From: Desulfobacteraceae bacterium UBA5616
Lineage (GTDB): Bacteria; Desulfobacterota; Desulfobacteria; Desulfobacterales; UBA5616
Reading direction: 5' to 3'
Length of the DNA stretch: 64,000 nucleotides
NCBI GenBank assembly: GCA_002423615.1
Contig: DIKO01000025.1
Coordinates: 1-64,000, forward strand
Part shown: positions 50,524 through 59,252 of the stretch, one piece after another
Layout of the letters: each line of letters starts with the position of its first letter
Numbering within the stretch: the stretch's first letter is position 1
Program-made: the position numbers and the translations under genes
Notes under the pieces: model-generated
The model's input: only the letters and a program-made list of their open reading frames with translations
Told to the model about the DNA's origin: nothing
Database searches by the model: none

Positions 50524-51411
50524 TTACGCATCCCCATCGTCGATCATGTTGATCTTCTCCCGGGTTTCGGCCCTGAGGCGGTCTTCCTCGGTCTGGTATT
50601 GGGGCGTGTCAACCCGTTCGGTCCGGTCATCCTTCAACATGTCGAAGGATTTTTTCCAGTCCGGGTTGTCCGGCCAGGAAAAGGGGAGGGTTTCCACGGT
50701 TCCCGGGGTATTCATCCGAACGAAAGCCCCTATTGCGTGTCTGAGAATTTGGATTTGAATTTCGGGCCGATCCGGGGGGCCGGCCGTGTGCCCCAGGGGA
50801 TAATCCAGAAAGACCGCCCGGGGAGGATTGACGGACATGATGATATCACGGGCACTGGCCATGCACAGGGTGGGAATCCCGGCGGCTTCGGCCTGACGTG
50901 CAATCAGTCCCACGGACTGATGGCACACCGGTCATACCGGAACCAGGAGAACCGCATCCACTTTTTCATCGATAAGGTGTTGCGTCAATCGGGGCGCAAG
51001 GTCATCCTGAACCTTCCGGGCTGAATAGATGCCTCCCATGAAGGTGAAGAGATGATCCGCCAACTCGCCGATAAATCCTTCCCCGACCAGATGGCGGAGT
51101 GTATCGATGGGAAATACGGAGTTCGGGTCTTTTCGGGCATCCGTAAGATCGTACGCAAAGTGGGTGACTCTCAGGTCCTCGGTTTTGACATCCTTTGCGA
51201 TGGTTCTGAAGGAAGCGTCATCCTTGTAATGAAACGCGGTCTGGCCGGTCACATAAATGCCGCCGGAGGCAATGAGGCCCAGCCGGATTTGCGACAGGGG
51301 CTTTTTCAGGGCGATAAACGGCGGCGGGTCGGGATTTTCGATCCATTGATAAGGCCGGTATCCCAGAGACGAATACAGCGTGGTCAGGTTTTTGATATAG
51401 TCAATGGTCAT
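50524..51411 (-). CDS. Selenoprotein of the glycine/sarcosine/betaine/D-proline reductase B family, UGA read as selenocysteine
   Basis: Two reading frames in the same phase are separated only by a TGA at 50934-50932. Read through, they give one 295-residue protein with Sec160 in VPV-U-PVCHQSVGLIAR, a U-x-x-C redox motif; family members often have Cys at this place. The UGA is followed within five bases by a hairpin suited to a bacterial SECIS. The GGAGGAG site lies before ATG 51411. Family members cleave C-N bonds or reduce thiol or selenol substrates; the exact reaction here is unknown. A frameshift-free stop mutation is the alternative, but conserved sequence continues on both sides. Confidence 0.88.
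50898..50926 (-). promoter_or_regulatory. Bacterial SECIS-like hairpin after the UGA codon
   Basis: In the mRNA, five bases after UGA, GUGC pairs with GCAC (outer stem), and after a two-by-two internal loop UCAGUCC pairs perfectly with GGACUGA around the three-base loop GUG. The loop lies about 18 bases after the UGA, within the spacing known for SelB-dependent elements, and has the expected G-U at its tip. Confidence 0.72.
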
Positions 51412-51769
51412 TTTCCGACTCCTCCGGCATATCTCGGGTGTGGATGGTAAAGGGCTATGATAAGGCGATGATCGGCAACGGCGGTCATCTTTTTTTCAGA
51501 TACCAGATTTGTCTCAGTCGTGCAAGGGCCAAAAACCATCCACAGCGGGGTTCAGGTTTGGATAAGGGGCTTTCCGGCAATCAAGGGTTTTGGCCAATAT
51601 TCATATTGACTTAATGCGCCGCGATAAGTTAGAGATACAGCTTAATTTGAGAAAAGAAATAATAATTTCGAACAATTACAATATATTAAAAACCAAATAG
51701 AAGAAGCGTTCCCTTCCAGGTTCCGGATGGCTGACGTAATACGGGGCATTTCAGAGGCAGACGACATAA
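51412..51769. other. Intergenic region between divergent selenoprotein and hisS genes
   Basis: No gene is seen in 358 bases. The part from about 51600 is AT-rich. TTGACT near 51606 has only a poor -10 partner (TTAGAG at 17 bases). No riboswitch-like or T-box-like structure was recognised. Confidence 0.5.
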
Positions 51770-53041
51770 ATGATACAGCTGATCAGAGGATTTAAGGATA
51801 TTTTGCCGCCGGAATCGGCCCTGTGGCAGCATATCGAAAGGACCGCAATCGGGGTATTCGAAAATTTCGGCTTTCGGGAAATTCGGCTGCCGATTCTGGA
51901 GCAGACGGCACTTTTTGCCAGGAGCATCGGCGAAGATACGGACATCGTGGAAAAGGAAATGTACACATTCCCCGACCGGAAGGGAGACTTGGTAACGCTC
52001 CGGCCCGAGGCGACCGCAGGGGTGGTGCGGTCTTACATTCAGCACAAACTCCACGCCGAGGACCCGGTCCGGAAATTTTACACCATAGGACCCATGTTCC
52101 GCCGGGAGAGACCGCAGAAGGGAAGATACCGCCAGTTTTACCAGATCAATGCCGAGGTTTTCGGCATTGCCTCTCCCTTGATGGATGCCCAGCTCATTTA
52201 CATGCTGATGAAATTATTTCAAAAACTCAGGGTAAAGGATATCGCCGCCCATATCAATTCCCTGGGATGCCCGGCCTGCAGACCCGAGTTCAAGTCCGCA
52301 CTCAGGGTATTTCTCTCCGATAAGACCGGAAGCCTCTGTTCGGACTGCCAAAAGCGGTGGATGAACAACCCCTTGAGGGTTCTGGACTGCAAGGTTCCGG
52401 CCTGTCGCGAGGCCCTGACCGGCGCGCCCATGTTGTCGGGCCATTTGTGCCCGGATTGCCGGAGCCATTTCAATGCGGTAAAAACATGGCTGGATGAATT
52501 GAAAATCGGTTATCTCGTGGACGACCGTCTGGTCAGGGGGCTTGATTACTACACCCGGACCACCTTCGAAATCCAGACCGGCGCTCTGGGCGCGCAGAGC
52601 GCCGTGGCCGGGGGAGGACGTTACGACGGCCTGGTGAAAGCCCTGGGAGGACCGGATATCCCCGCCGTGGGGTTTGCCATCGGATTTGATCGCCTGGCGG
52701 CCATTCTGGAGCAGGAAGAAACAGGCCATTCCCGCCGTACCGATGTCTATCTGGCGGCCCTGGGGGAAGATTGCCGGGATCTTGCCTTTGGATGGGTTTG
52801 CACCCTGGCCGGTATGGGCATTCTGGTCGAGATGGATTTTGAAAGCCGGAGCCTTAAAAGCCAGATGAAGCGGGCGGACAGGTCCGGGGCCGCCTATGTG
52901 CTGATTCTGGGTGAAAATGAGATGAAACAGGGACTTGCTGTTTTGCGGAATTTGGCCACCAGGATTCAGGAGGAAATCCCCCTGGACCGGCTGGTAGACA
53001 CCCTGGAACAAAAGATTAAAAAAAAACAATCGACGGATTGA
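51770..53041 (+). CDS. hisS: Histidyl-tRNA synthetase
   Basis: A 423-residue class II synthetase. Motif 2 includes FRRERPQKGRYRQFYQ, and the histidine-specific signatures VRGLDYYTRTTFE and GGGRYDGLVKALGG are intact. The C-terminal anticodon-binding domain covers about the last 95 residues. Four CxxC pairs in the insert (PACRPEF, LCSDCQKRW, PACREA, LCPDCRSH) suggest a zinc-binding insertion, as in several anaerobes. aspS follows after 25 bases. Confidence 0.97.
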   Translation: MIQLIRGFKDILPPESALWQHIERTAIGVFENFGFREIRLPILEQTALFARSIGEDTDIVEKEMYTFPDRKGDLVTLRPEATAGVVRSYIQHKLHAEDPVRKFYTIGPMFRRERPQKGRYRQFYQINAEVFGIASPLMDAQLIYMLMKLFQKLRVKDIAAHINSLGCPACRPEFKSALRVFLSDKTGSLCSDCQKRWMNNPLRVLDCKVPACREALTGAPMLSGHLCPDCRSHFNAVKTWLDELKIGYLVDDRLVRGLDYYTRTTFEIQTGALGAQSAVAGGGRYDGLVKALGGPDIPAVGFAIGFDRLAAILEQEETGHSRRTDVYLAALGEDCRDLAFGWVCTLAGMGILVEMDFESRSLKSQMKRADRSGAAYVLILGENEMKQGLAVLRNLATRIQEEIPLDRLVDTLEQKIKKKQSTD

Positions 53042-53066
53042 ACCGGTTTTTGAAAGGAGTTGTGCC

Positions 53067-54860
53067 TTGACGGATTTTTTAGCGGATATGCGAAGAACCC
53101 ACACGTGTTCGGTTTTGGGATCCAAAGACATCAGCGCGGAAGTGATCCTCATGGGCTGGGTTCAGCGGAGAAGGGATCATGGAGGCGTTATTTTCGTGGA
53201 TCTGCGGGACCGGGAAGGGATCACCCAGGTGGTGTTCAATCCGGAGACGGATGGGAAACTTCATGAAAAAGCCCATGTGCTCCGGAATGAATTTGTCATC
53301 GGGGTGCGGGGGAAGGTGTGTGCCCGTCCCGAGGGAATGGTGAACCCCAATCTTCCAACCGGTGAAATCGAGGTCCTGGCAACGGAACTCAGGATTTTGA
53401 ACACCGCCAAAACACCACCTTTCCAGATAGAAGACAATATCGATGTTTCCGAGACCCTCCGGCTGAAAAACCGGCATCTGGATTTAAGACGGCCCGCCAT
53501 GCAGAAAAATATCATGATCCGGCACAAGACAGGGGCTATTGTCCGGCAGTACTTGAACGACCGGGGATTTATGGACATCGAGACCCCCTTTCTGACCAAG
53601 AGCACCCCTGAAGGGGCAAGGGACTATCTGGTTCCCAGCCGGGTCAATCCGGGCCGTTTTTACGCTCTTCCCCAGTCCCCCCAGCTTTTCAAGCAGTTGC
53701 TGATGGTATCCGGTTACGACCGGTATTACCAGATCGTCCGGTGTTTCCGGGACGAGGACCTCCGGGCCGACCGCCAGCCGGAATTCACCCAGATAGATAT
53801 GGAGATGTCCTTTGTGGGGGAAGACGACGTCATGGAAACGGCGGAAGGCATGGTTGCCGCGATTTTTAAGGGAGTTCATCAAATGGATCTGCCCCTCCCC
53901 TTTCCCCGGATGACCTATGCCGAGGCAATGGACCGGTACGGGCTGGACAAACCGGACCTCAGATTCGATCTTCCCCTCTGTGAGGTCTCCGATATCGTTC
54001 AAAATTCTGATTTCAAGGTATTTGCCGGCGTGGTTCAGAACGGCGGCATCGTCAAGGCCTTGAACGCCAAGGGATGCATGGACTTTTCCAGAAAAGAGAT
54101 CGATGATCTGACGGAATTCACCGCCGTCTACCGGGCAAAGGGACTGGCCTGGATCAAGGTGAAAGAAGATTCCTGGCAGTCGCCCATCGCTAAATTCTTC
54201 AGCGAAGCGGAAAAACAGGCCTTGAGCCGGAGAATTAACATGGAACCCGGAGACCTGGTGTTTTTCGTGGCGGATCAGGCTAAAATCGTCAACGAGGCCC
54301 TGGGACACCTGAGAAATCATCTGGGTGACAGACTTGGACTTATCGATAAGAACGAGTACAATTTCATCTGGGTTACCCGGTTTCCCATGCTGGAATATGA
54401 TGAAACGGAAAAGCGTCTTCAGGCCCTCCATCACCCGTTCACCTCGCCCCTGGAGGAAGATTTCGACAAGCTGGAGACCGATCCTCTGGCCATGCGGTCA
54501 AGAGCCTATGACCTGGTCCTGAACGGTTCCGAAATCGGCGGGGGGAGCATCCGCATCCATCAGCGGGAACTGCAGGAAAAGGTCCTGACCGCTCTGGGCA
54601 TGGAGAAAAACGAATACGAGGAAAAATTCGGATTTCTTTTGTCCGCTCTGGATTCCGGAGCGCCGCCCCATGGGGGCATGGCCTTCGGGCTTGACCGTCT
54701 GGTGATGATCCTCTGCGGCCAGACCTCTATCCGGGACGTCATCGCCTTTCCCAAAACCCAGAAGGCGGCCTGCCTGCTCACCGACGCCCCGTCGGAGACA
54801 TCCAAGGCCCAACTGGATGAGCTCTACCTGAGGATCAAACCCATAGCCGTGACGTCTTGA
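53067..54860 (+). CDS. aspS: Aspartyl-tRNA synthetase, bacterial type
   Basis: A 597-residue class IIb synthetase with an N-terminal OB anticodon domain (GWVQRRRDHGGVIFVDLRDREG in 53154-53219), catalytic core (QSPQLFKQLLMVSGYDRYYQI region, FRDEDLRADRQPEF) and the GAD insertion typical of bacteria. Motif 3 is GLDRLVMILCG. The start is a TTG at 53067 with an ideal AAAGGAG seven bases upstream; the next ATG would remove seven residues. Whether it also charges tRNA-Asn cannot be told here. Confidence 0.96.
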   Translation: MTDFLADMRRTHTCSVLGSKDISAEVILMGWVQRRRDHGGVIFVDLRDREGITQVVFNPETDGKLHEKAHVLRNEFVIGVRGKVCARPEGMVNPNLPTGEIEVLATELRILNTAKTPPFQIEDNIDVSETLRLKNRHLDLRRPAMQKNIMIRHKTGAIVRQYLNDRGFMDIETPFLTKSTPEGARDYLVPSRVNPGRFYALPQSPQLFKQLLMVSGYDRYYQIVRCFRDEDLRADRQPEFTQIDMEMSFVGEDDVMETAEGMVAAIFKGVHQMDLPLPFPRMTYAEAMDRYGLDKPDLRFDLPLCEVSDIVQNSDFKVFAGVVQNGGIVKALNAKGCMDFSRKEIDDLTEFTAVYRAKGLAWIKVKEDSWQSPIAKFFSEAEKQALSRRINMEPGDLVFFVADQAKIVNEALGHLRNHLGDRLGLIDKNEYNFIWVTRFPMLEYDETEKRLQALHHPFTSPLEEDFDKLETDPLAMRSRAYDLVLNGSEIGGGSIRIHQRELQEKVLTALGMEKNEYEEKFGFLLSALDSGAPPHGGMAFGLDRLVMILCGQTSIRDVIAFPKTQKAACLLTDAPSETSKAQLDELYLRIKPIAVTS

Positions 54861-54974
54861 TCATGGCCGGGGTCGTCCGATACGGCCTCAAGGGCCGCGG
54901 GCTGCCGGGTGGATTCGGGCGGGATGTCGCACAACCATCATCTTTGGGATGATAAATAAAAAAGGGGCAGTGAT

Positions 54975-55730
54975 ATGAAAAATCCATTGGATATGACGGG
55001 GAAAGTCGTGTTGATCACCGGCGGGAGCCGGGGACTGGGCCGGGCCATGGCCCTGGGATTCGCCGAACACGGCGCGAATGTGGCCATCGCCAGCCGTAAA
55101 ATCGAAGCCTGTCAAAAGGCCGCTGCGGAGGCCGAAGCCTTCGGTGTGGAAGCCTTTCCCTTTGCCTGCAACGTGAGCAACTGGGATGGGCTTGAAGAAC
55201 TGACCCGTGCCGTATACGACCGTTTCGGTAAGGTCGACGTGCTGATCAACAACGCCGGCATGTCCCCTCTCGCCCCGTCATCCCTGGAAACCAGCGAAGC
55301 CCTGTTCGACAAGGTGATCGGTGTGAACTTCAAGGCCCCGTTCCGCCTTTCAGCCCTGGTGGGAAGCCGGATGGCCGCGGGAGACGGCGGGAGCATCATC
55401 AATATCAGCAGCATCGAGTCGGTAAACCCCAGACCGGAGACGGCCCCTTACTCCGGCGCCAAGGCGGCGTTAAACGCCATCACCGTGGCCTATGCCCATG
55501 AGTACGGGCCGAAAGTCCGGGTGAACTGCATCATGTGCGGCCCCTTTCTCACCGATGTCGCCAAAATATGGGCCCATACCGAGGAGTTCAAGACCCGGGC
55601 CAAGGCGGAGTACGCCTTACAGCGGGCCGGCAAACCCGAAGAAGTCGTGGGGGCGGCACTCTATCTGGCGTCCGAAGCGGCAAGCTTCACCACCGGCGCG
55701 ATTCTCCGGGTGGATGGGGGAGTGCCCTGA
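54975..55730 (+). CDS. Short-chain dehydrogenase/reductase, FabG-like
   Basis: A 251-residue classical SDR: cofactor motif TGGSRGLGRAMA, NNAGMSPL, catalytic SSIES Ser with YSGAKAALNA for Tyr and Lys, and the C-terminal TGAILRVDGG. It reduces or oxidises a keto or hydroxy group with NAD(P). The start ATG at 54975 follows AAGGGGC. It stands alone between aspS and the convergent NifU-like gene, with one base between the stops. Substrate unknown. Confidence 0.92.
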   Translation: MKNPLDMTGKVVLITGGSRGLGRAMALGFAEHGANVAIASRKIEACQKAAAEAEAFGVEAFPFACNVSNWDGLEELTRAVYDRFGKVDVLINNAGMSPLAPSSLETSEALFDKVIGVNFKAPFRLSALVGSRMAAGDGGSIINISSIESVNPRPETAPYSGAKAALNAITVAYAHEYGPKVRVNCIMCGPFLTDVAKIWAHTEEFKTRAKAEYALQRAGKPEEVVGAALYLASEAASFTTGAILRVDGGVP

Positions 55731-55731
55731 A

Positions 55732-56160
55732 TCAGAATTTCCGATACATTTTTTTCCAGAAGTTGCGTTTGAGTTCCTGATAATTTCTCAAGGCCCGGTA
55801 AAGGGCTCCCACGGCGAGTTCTGCGCAGTGAAAGGATTCCTCCGGAAGAGTTTCCAAAAAGTCGATGATTTTTTCATGGGTCACCTCCCAGGCTTCCGAA
55901 ATGGTCCGGCCTTCCACCATGGCCGCCGCCGTGTTCGCGCAGATGTGGGTGTTGATGCAGCCGTTGGTGACGAAGCACGCCTTGGCGACCCGGTCATTTT
56001 CAGTACGAAGAAAAAACTCCACGGTGTCCCCGCATTCACCGGTATTTTTTCCGTGGGCATCGGGGTTTGAAAGAATCTCCCGCCTCCCCGAATCCATTGC
56101 CATCTTGAGGTAATTGGCGGAGTGTCCCCCTGCGGCCGAAGATTCCGCTTTCCCGGTCAT
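55732..56160 (-). CDS. NifU/IscU N-terminal-like iron-sulfur scaffold protein
   Basis: A 142-residue protein with the three scaffold cysteines: ECGDTVEFFL, TNGCINTHICANTAAA and FHCAELAVGAL. It resembles the IscU/NifU N-terminal domain, although an extra Cys lies near the second site. It would hold or hand on iron-sulfur clusters. Its ATG overlaps the lysA stop codon (ATGA), so it is translationally coupled to lysine synthesis, which is an unusual partner. Confidence 0.85.
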   Translation of the reverse strand: MTGKAESSAAGGHSANYLKMAMDSGRREILSNPDAHGKNTGECGDTVEFFLRTENDRVAKACFVTNGCINTHICANTAAAMVEGRTISEAWEVTHEKIIDFLETLPEESFHCAELAVGALYRALRNYQELKRNFWKKMYRKF

Positions 56161-57413
56161 GACAGGATGTCCGGTTCGAAGCAAAGTGTGGCGAAATGGT
56201 CTTCCATGGTTTCCTCCCGCCGGATCAATTCGATTCCGCCGTCTGTTCGAAGGAGAAGCTCCTTGGGCCGCAGGCGGCCGTTGTAGTTGAACCCCATGGC
56301 ATGACCGTGTGCACCGGAGTCGTGGATGGCCAGGATATCCCCTTCCTCGATTTCCGGGAGTTCCCTTTGAACGGCGAATTTGTCGTTGTTTTCACATAAC
56401 GATCCCACCACGTCGGCCATCATGTCTTTTTTTCCGTCCTCCTTGCCGATAACGCTGATGTGATGATAGGCGCCGTAAAGGGCCGGCCGCATGAGGGAGG
56501 ACATGCAGGCGTCCACACCGATGTAGGTCCGGTAAATGTCCTTGCGGTTGATGGCGGTCACCACCAGGGCGCCGTGGGGCCCGGTCATATACCGGCCGCT
56601 TTCCATACATAATCTGGGGACGTAGCCGTTCAAGGATTTAAACTCCCGGAACATGGCAGAGATTTCCCGGCCCATGGCCGGAAGGTCCAGAGGGGACTGG
56701 CCCGGCTGATAGGGAATCCCCAGGCCGCCGCCGATGTTGATAAAGTCGAACCGGATGCCCAAGGCACCGGAAATCCGGATCACTTCATCCAGAAGCATCC
56801 CGGCGGTTTGAACCATGTAAGTGTAATTAAGCTCGTTGGAGGCCAGCATGGTATGAAGGCCGAATCTTTTGGCCCCCCGGTCCATGGCAGCGCGGTAGGC
56901 GGGGATCAGCTGCTCGTGAGAAACGCCGTATTTTGCCTCAACGGGATTTCCGATGATCTCGTTTCCCGTCCTCCGGGCGCCGGGGTTGTACCGAAAGCAG
57001 ATGGTATCCGGAAATTCCGGCACCTTGGGGACAAGGGAAATGTCGTCCAGGTTGAGAAGGCTGCCACCGTCCGCGGCAGCTGCCTCGAACTCCCTTTGAG
57101 TGGTATTGTTGGAGGTGAACATGATGTCCTCGCCCCGGGCGCCCACCCGTCGGCTCAGGACCAGCTCGGGCTCGGAACTGCAGTCGAATCCGAAGCCCAT
57201 ATCCTTCATGATGGAAAGAATGCTCGGGTTGGGCAGGGCTTTCACCGCATAGTATTCCCGGAACCCCTCCAGGGAGGCGAATGCCGATTTCAGATTTTCG
57301 CCTGTTTCCCGGATGCCCGCTTCATCATAGATATGAAAGGGGGTATGGAAATGACCGGCGATGTCCTTTATTTTAGGAAACAGCCGTTGTTGAAAGGAAG
57401 ACGACATGGGCAT
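56157..57413 (-). CDS. lysA: Diaminopimelate decarboxylase-family PLP enzyme
   Basis: A 418-residue fold-III PLP enzyme. The PLP lysine is Lys58 in YYAVKALPNP, the phosphate loop is NIGGGLGIPY and the other-subunit motif is near CMESGRYMTGP. It would make L-lysine from meso-diaminopimelate in the cytoplasm. The start ATG at 57413 uses an AAAGGAG inside the end of dapL, four bases away. The order Lrp-dapL-lysA supports the assignment; a carboxynorspermidine decarboxylase-like role is less likely. Confidence 0.9.
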   Translation of the reverse strand: MPMSSSFQQRLFPKIKDIAGHFHTPFHIYDEAGIRETGENLKSAFASLEGFREYYAVKALPNPSILSIMKDMGFGFDCSSEPELVLSRRVGARGEDIMFTSNNTTQREFEAAAADGGSLLNLDDISLVPKVPEFPDTICFRYNPGARRTGNEIIGNPVEAKYGVSHEQLIPAYRAAMDRGAKRFGLHTMLASNELNYTYMVQTAGMLLDEVIRISGALGIRFDFINIGGGLGIPYQPGQSPLDLPAMGREISAMFREFKSLNGYVPRLCMESGRYMTGPHGALVVTAINRKDIYRTYIGVDACMSSLMRPALYGAYHHISVIGKEDGKKDMMADVVGSLCENNDKFAVQRELPEIEEGDILAIHDSGAHGHAMGFNYNGRLRPKELLLRTDGGIELIRREETMEDHFATLCFEPDILS

Positions 57414-57417
57414 GGTT

Positions 57418-58647
57418 TTATTCTCCTTTTAACGCGGTTTTGATGCGGCCCATGGCCTGTTCCACATTGGCGTAACTGTTGAAGGCGCTGATGCGTATAA
57501 AACCCTGGCCGCATTTTCCGAATCCCACCCCGGGGGTGCAGACCACCCCGGCCTTGGTCAGCAGAAGATCGAAGAATTCCCAGGAATCCCGCCGGCCGTC
57601 GATCCAGATGTAGGGAGAGTTTTCTCCCCCCGTACACTCGTACCCCAAGGCCGTCATTTCACTGCGGATCAGGGCCGCGTTTTTCATGTAGCCGTTGATT
57701 AGGTTCTTGACCTGGGCCTTTCCCCCGTCGGTGTAAACGGCTTCCGCGGCACGCTGGACCGGATAGGAGACGCCGTTGAATTTGGTGGTGTGGCGGCGGT
57801 TCCACAGGGCGTGAAGGAAATGGGGGTTCATGTTTTCATCCCAGGCCGTCAGGGTTTTGGGCACAACTGTAAAGGCGCAACGGGTTCCGGTGAAGCCAGC
57901 CGTCTTGGAGAAGCTCCTGAATTCGATGGCCACATCTTTTGCCCCATGGATTTCATAGATGCTCCGGGGCAGGGCGTCGTCCTGGATAAAAGCCTCGTAA
58001 GCAGCGTCAAACAGGATTACGGCCTTTGTTTGTTTAGCGTAATCCACCCATTTTTTAAGTGCTTCCCGTGTTATCACCGCGCCTGTGGGGTTGTTGGGAA
58101 AGCACAGGTAAATGAGATCCACGGGTTGTGCGGGAAGATCGGGGATGAAATCATTTTCCCGGGTGCAGTCCAGATAAGTGATGCCGTCATACCTGCCTTC
58201 GGCGAATTCGCCTGTTCGGCCCGCCATGACGTTGGTGTCCAGGTAAACCGGATAAACCGGATCGGGAAGGGCGATTCGGACATCCGTTGAAAAGAGTTCC
58301 TGGATGTTTCCCGTGTCGCATTTGGCCCCGTCGCTGACGAAGATTTCATCCGCCTGAATATCAGCACCCCTGGTCTGATAATCGTTTTCGGCGATTTTTT
58401 TCCTCAGGAAATCATATCCCTGTTCCGGACCATATCCCCTGAAGCTCGGTTCCTGACCCATCTCGTCCACGGCGGCGTGGAAGGCGGTAATGCAGGCCGG
58501 GGGAAGGGCCCGCGTCACATCGCCGATGCCCAGCCGGATAATGGATTTTTCCGGATGTTGAGACTGGAAGGCGGCGACCCTTTTGGCGATGGTGGAAAAA
58601 AGATAAGAGGCCTGCAATTTCAGATAATTTTCGTTGATTTTAATCAT
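57418..58647 (-). CDS. dapL: LL-diaminopimelate aminotransferase
   Basis: A 409-residue fold-I aminotransferase that makes LL-diaminopimelate from tetrahydrodipicolinate in one step, the DapL route of lysine synthesis. The start KINENYLKLQASYLF, GIGDVTRALPP, FPNNPTGAV and the PLP lysine in FRSFSKTAGFTGTRC are typical. I chose the ATG at 58647: it overlaps the Lrp stop by eight bases and GGAG lies ten bases upstream, while the ATG at 58656 is too near. A longer frame to 58749 reads into the Lrp gene and is not used. Confidence 0.95.
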   Translation of the reverse strand: MIKINENYLKLQASYLFSTIAKRVAAFQSQHPEKSIIRLGIGDVTRALPPACITAFHAAVDEMGQEPSFRGYGPEQGYDFLRKKIAENDYQTRGADIQADEIFVSDGAKCDTGNIQELFSTDVRIALPDPVYPVYLDTNVMAGRTGEFAEGRYDGITYLDCTRENDFIPDLPAQPVDLIYLCFPNNPTGAVITREALKKWVDYAKQTKAVILFDAAYEAFIQDDALPRSIYEIHGAKDVAIEFRSFSKTAGFTGTRCAFTVVPKTLTAWDENMNPHFLHALWNRRHTTKFNGVSYPVQRAAEAVYTDGGKAQVKNLINGYMKNAALIRSEMTALGYECTGGENSPYIWIDGRRDSWEFFDLLLTKAGVVCTPGVGFGKCGQGFIRISAFNSYANVEQAMGRIKTALKGE

Positions 58648-59125
58648 TGCTTTCATTCTCCGGTATTGGATGTTCGCCCAGGGGGATCCGGGCGGTTTCT
58701 TTGTAAGTGGATAGAACAACGGTGGTCCGGGTGTCCACCACCCCCTCAATGGGCATTACCCGTTCACGGACAATTCTTCCCAGATCCGTGGTATCCGCGG
58801 CCCGCAATTTGACCAGATAGCCGTCGTTTCCCGCCACATAATGCACTTCCTGAATCTCCGGGATTTCGGAAAGGGCCGTGCCGATCTCCCCGGATCCATT
58901 ATTTTTTTCAGCTTTGACCCAGATGAAGGCCACCAGGGTTTTCCGGAACTTTTCCGGATTCAGCCGGACTTCGTAGCCGTCGATGAATCCCTGGTGCTCC
59001 AGTTTTCGGATACGCTCCAGAACGGCCGATGGGACCATGCCCACTTGTCTCGCCACTTCCACGTTGGGAATACGGGCCTTCTCCTGGAGGATTTTCAATA
59101 TTTTAAAGCTGGTTTCGTCAATCAT
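58640..59125 (-). CDS. Lrp/AsnC-family transcriptional regulator
   Basis: A 161-residue regulator with an N-terminal helix-turn-helix (EVARQVGMVPSAVLERIRKLE) and a C-terminal RAM ligand-binding domain (about residues 65-145). Members respond to amino acids. As the first gene of the lysine operon it probably senses lysine or a related amino acid and controls its own promoter. ATG 59125 is eight bases after AAGGA; the ATG at 59131 is too close. It overlaps dapL by eight bases. Confidence 0.92.
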   Translation of the reverse strand: MIDETSFKILKILQEKARIPNVEVARQVGMVPSAVLERIRKLEHQGFIDGYEVRLNPEKFRKTLVAFIWVKAEKNNGSGEIGTALSEIPEIQEVHYVAGNDGYLVKLRAADTTDLGRIVRERVMPIEGVVDTRTTVVLSTYKETARIPLGEHPIPENESND

Positions 59126-59151
59126 TCGCATTATCCTTATAATTAGAGACT

Positions 59152-59179
59152 AAATTACATATAAATAAGGCAATGTCAA
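59152..59179 (-). promoter_or_regulatory. Promoter of the lrp-dapL-lysA operon
   Basis: On the minus strand a perfect TTGACA (59179-59174), a 16-base spacer and TAATTT (59157-59152) lie in AT-rich DNA. The start point would be near 59145, about 20 bases before the ATG, so the leader is very short. Confidence 0.5.
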
Positions 59180-59252
59180 GAATGATGTTCTTAAATTAGC
59201 ACTATTTAGGAAATAAAATTTGGATTAACCCCGAAGCCCGGCAGGCGGTGTG

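Noticed and set aside
50524..50928. Separate 134-residue gene
   Set aside because: It is the C-terminal half of the selenoprotein; its Met is internal and it has no ribosome-binding site.
54920..54960. Terminator after aspS
   Set aside because: A small ATCATC/GATGAT hairpin exists near 54936-54952 but has no T tract and lies at the SDR ribosome-binding site.
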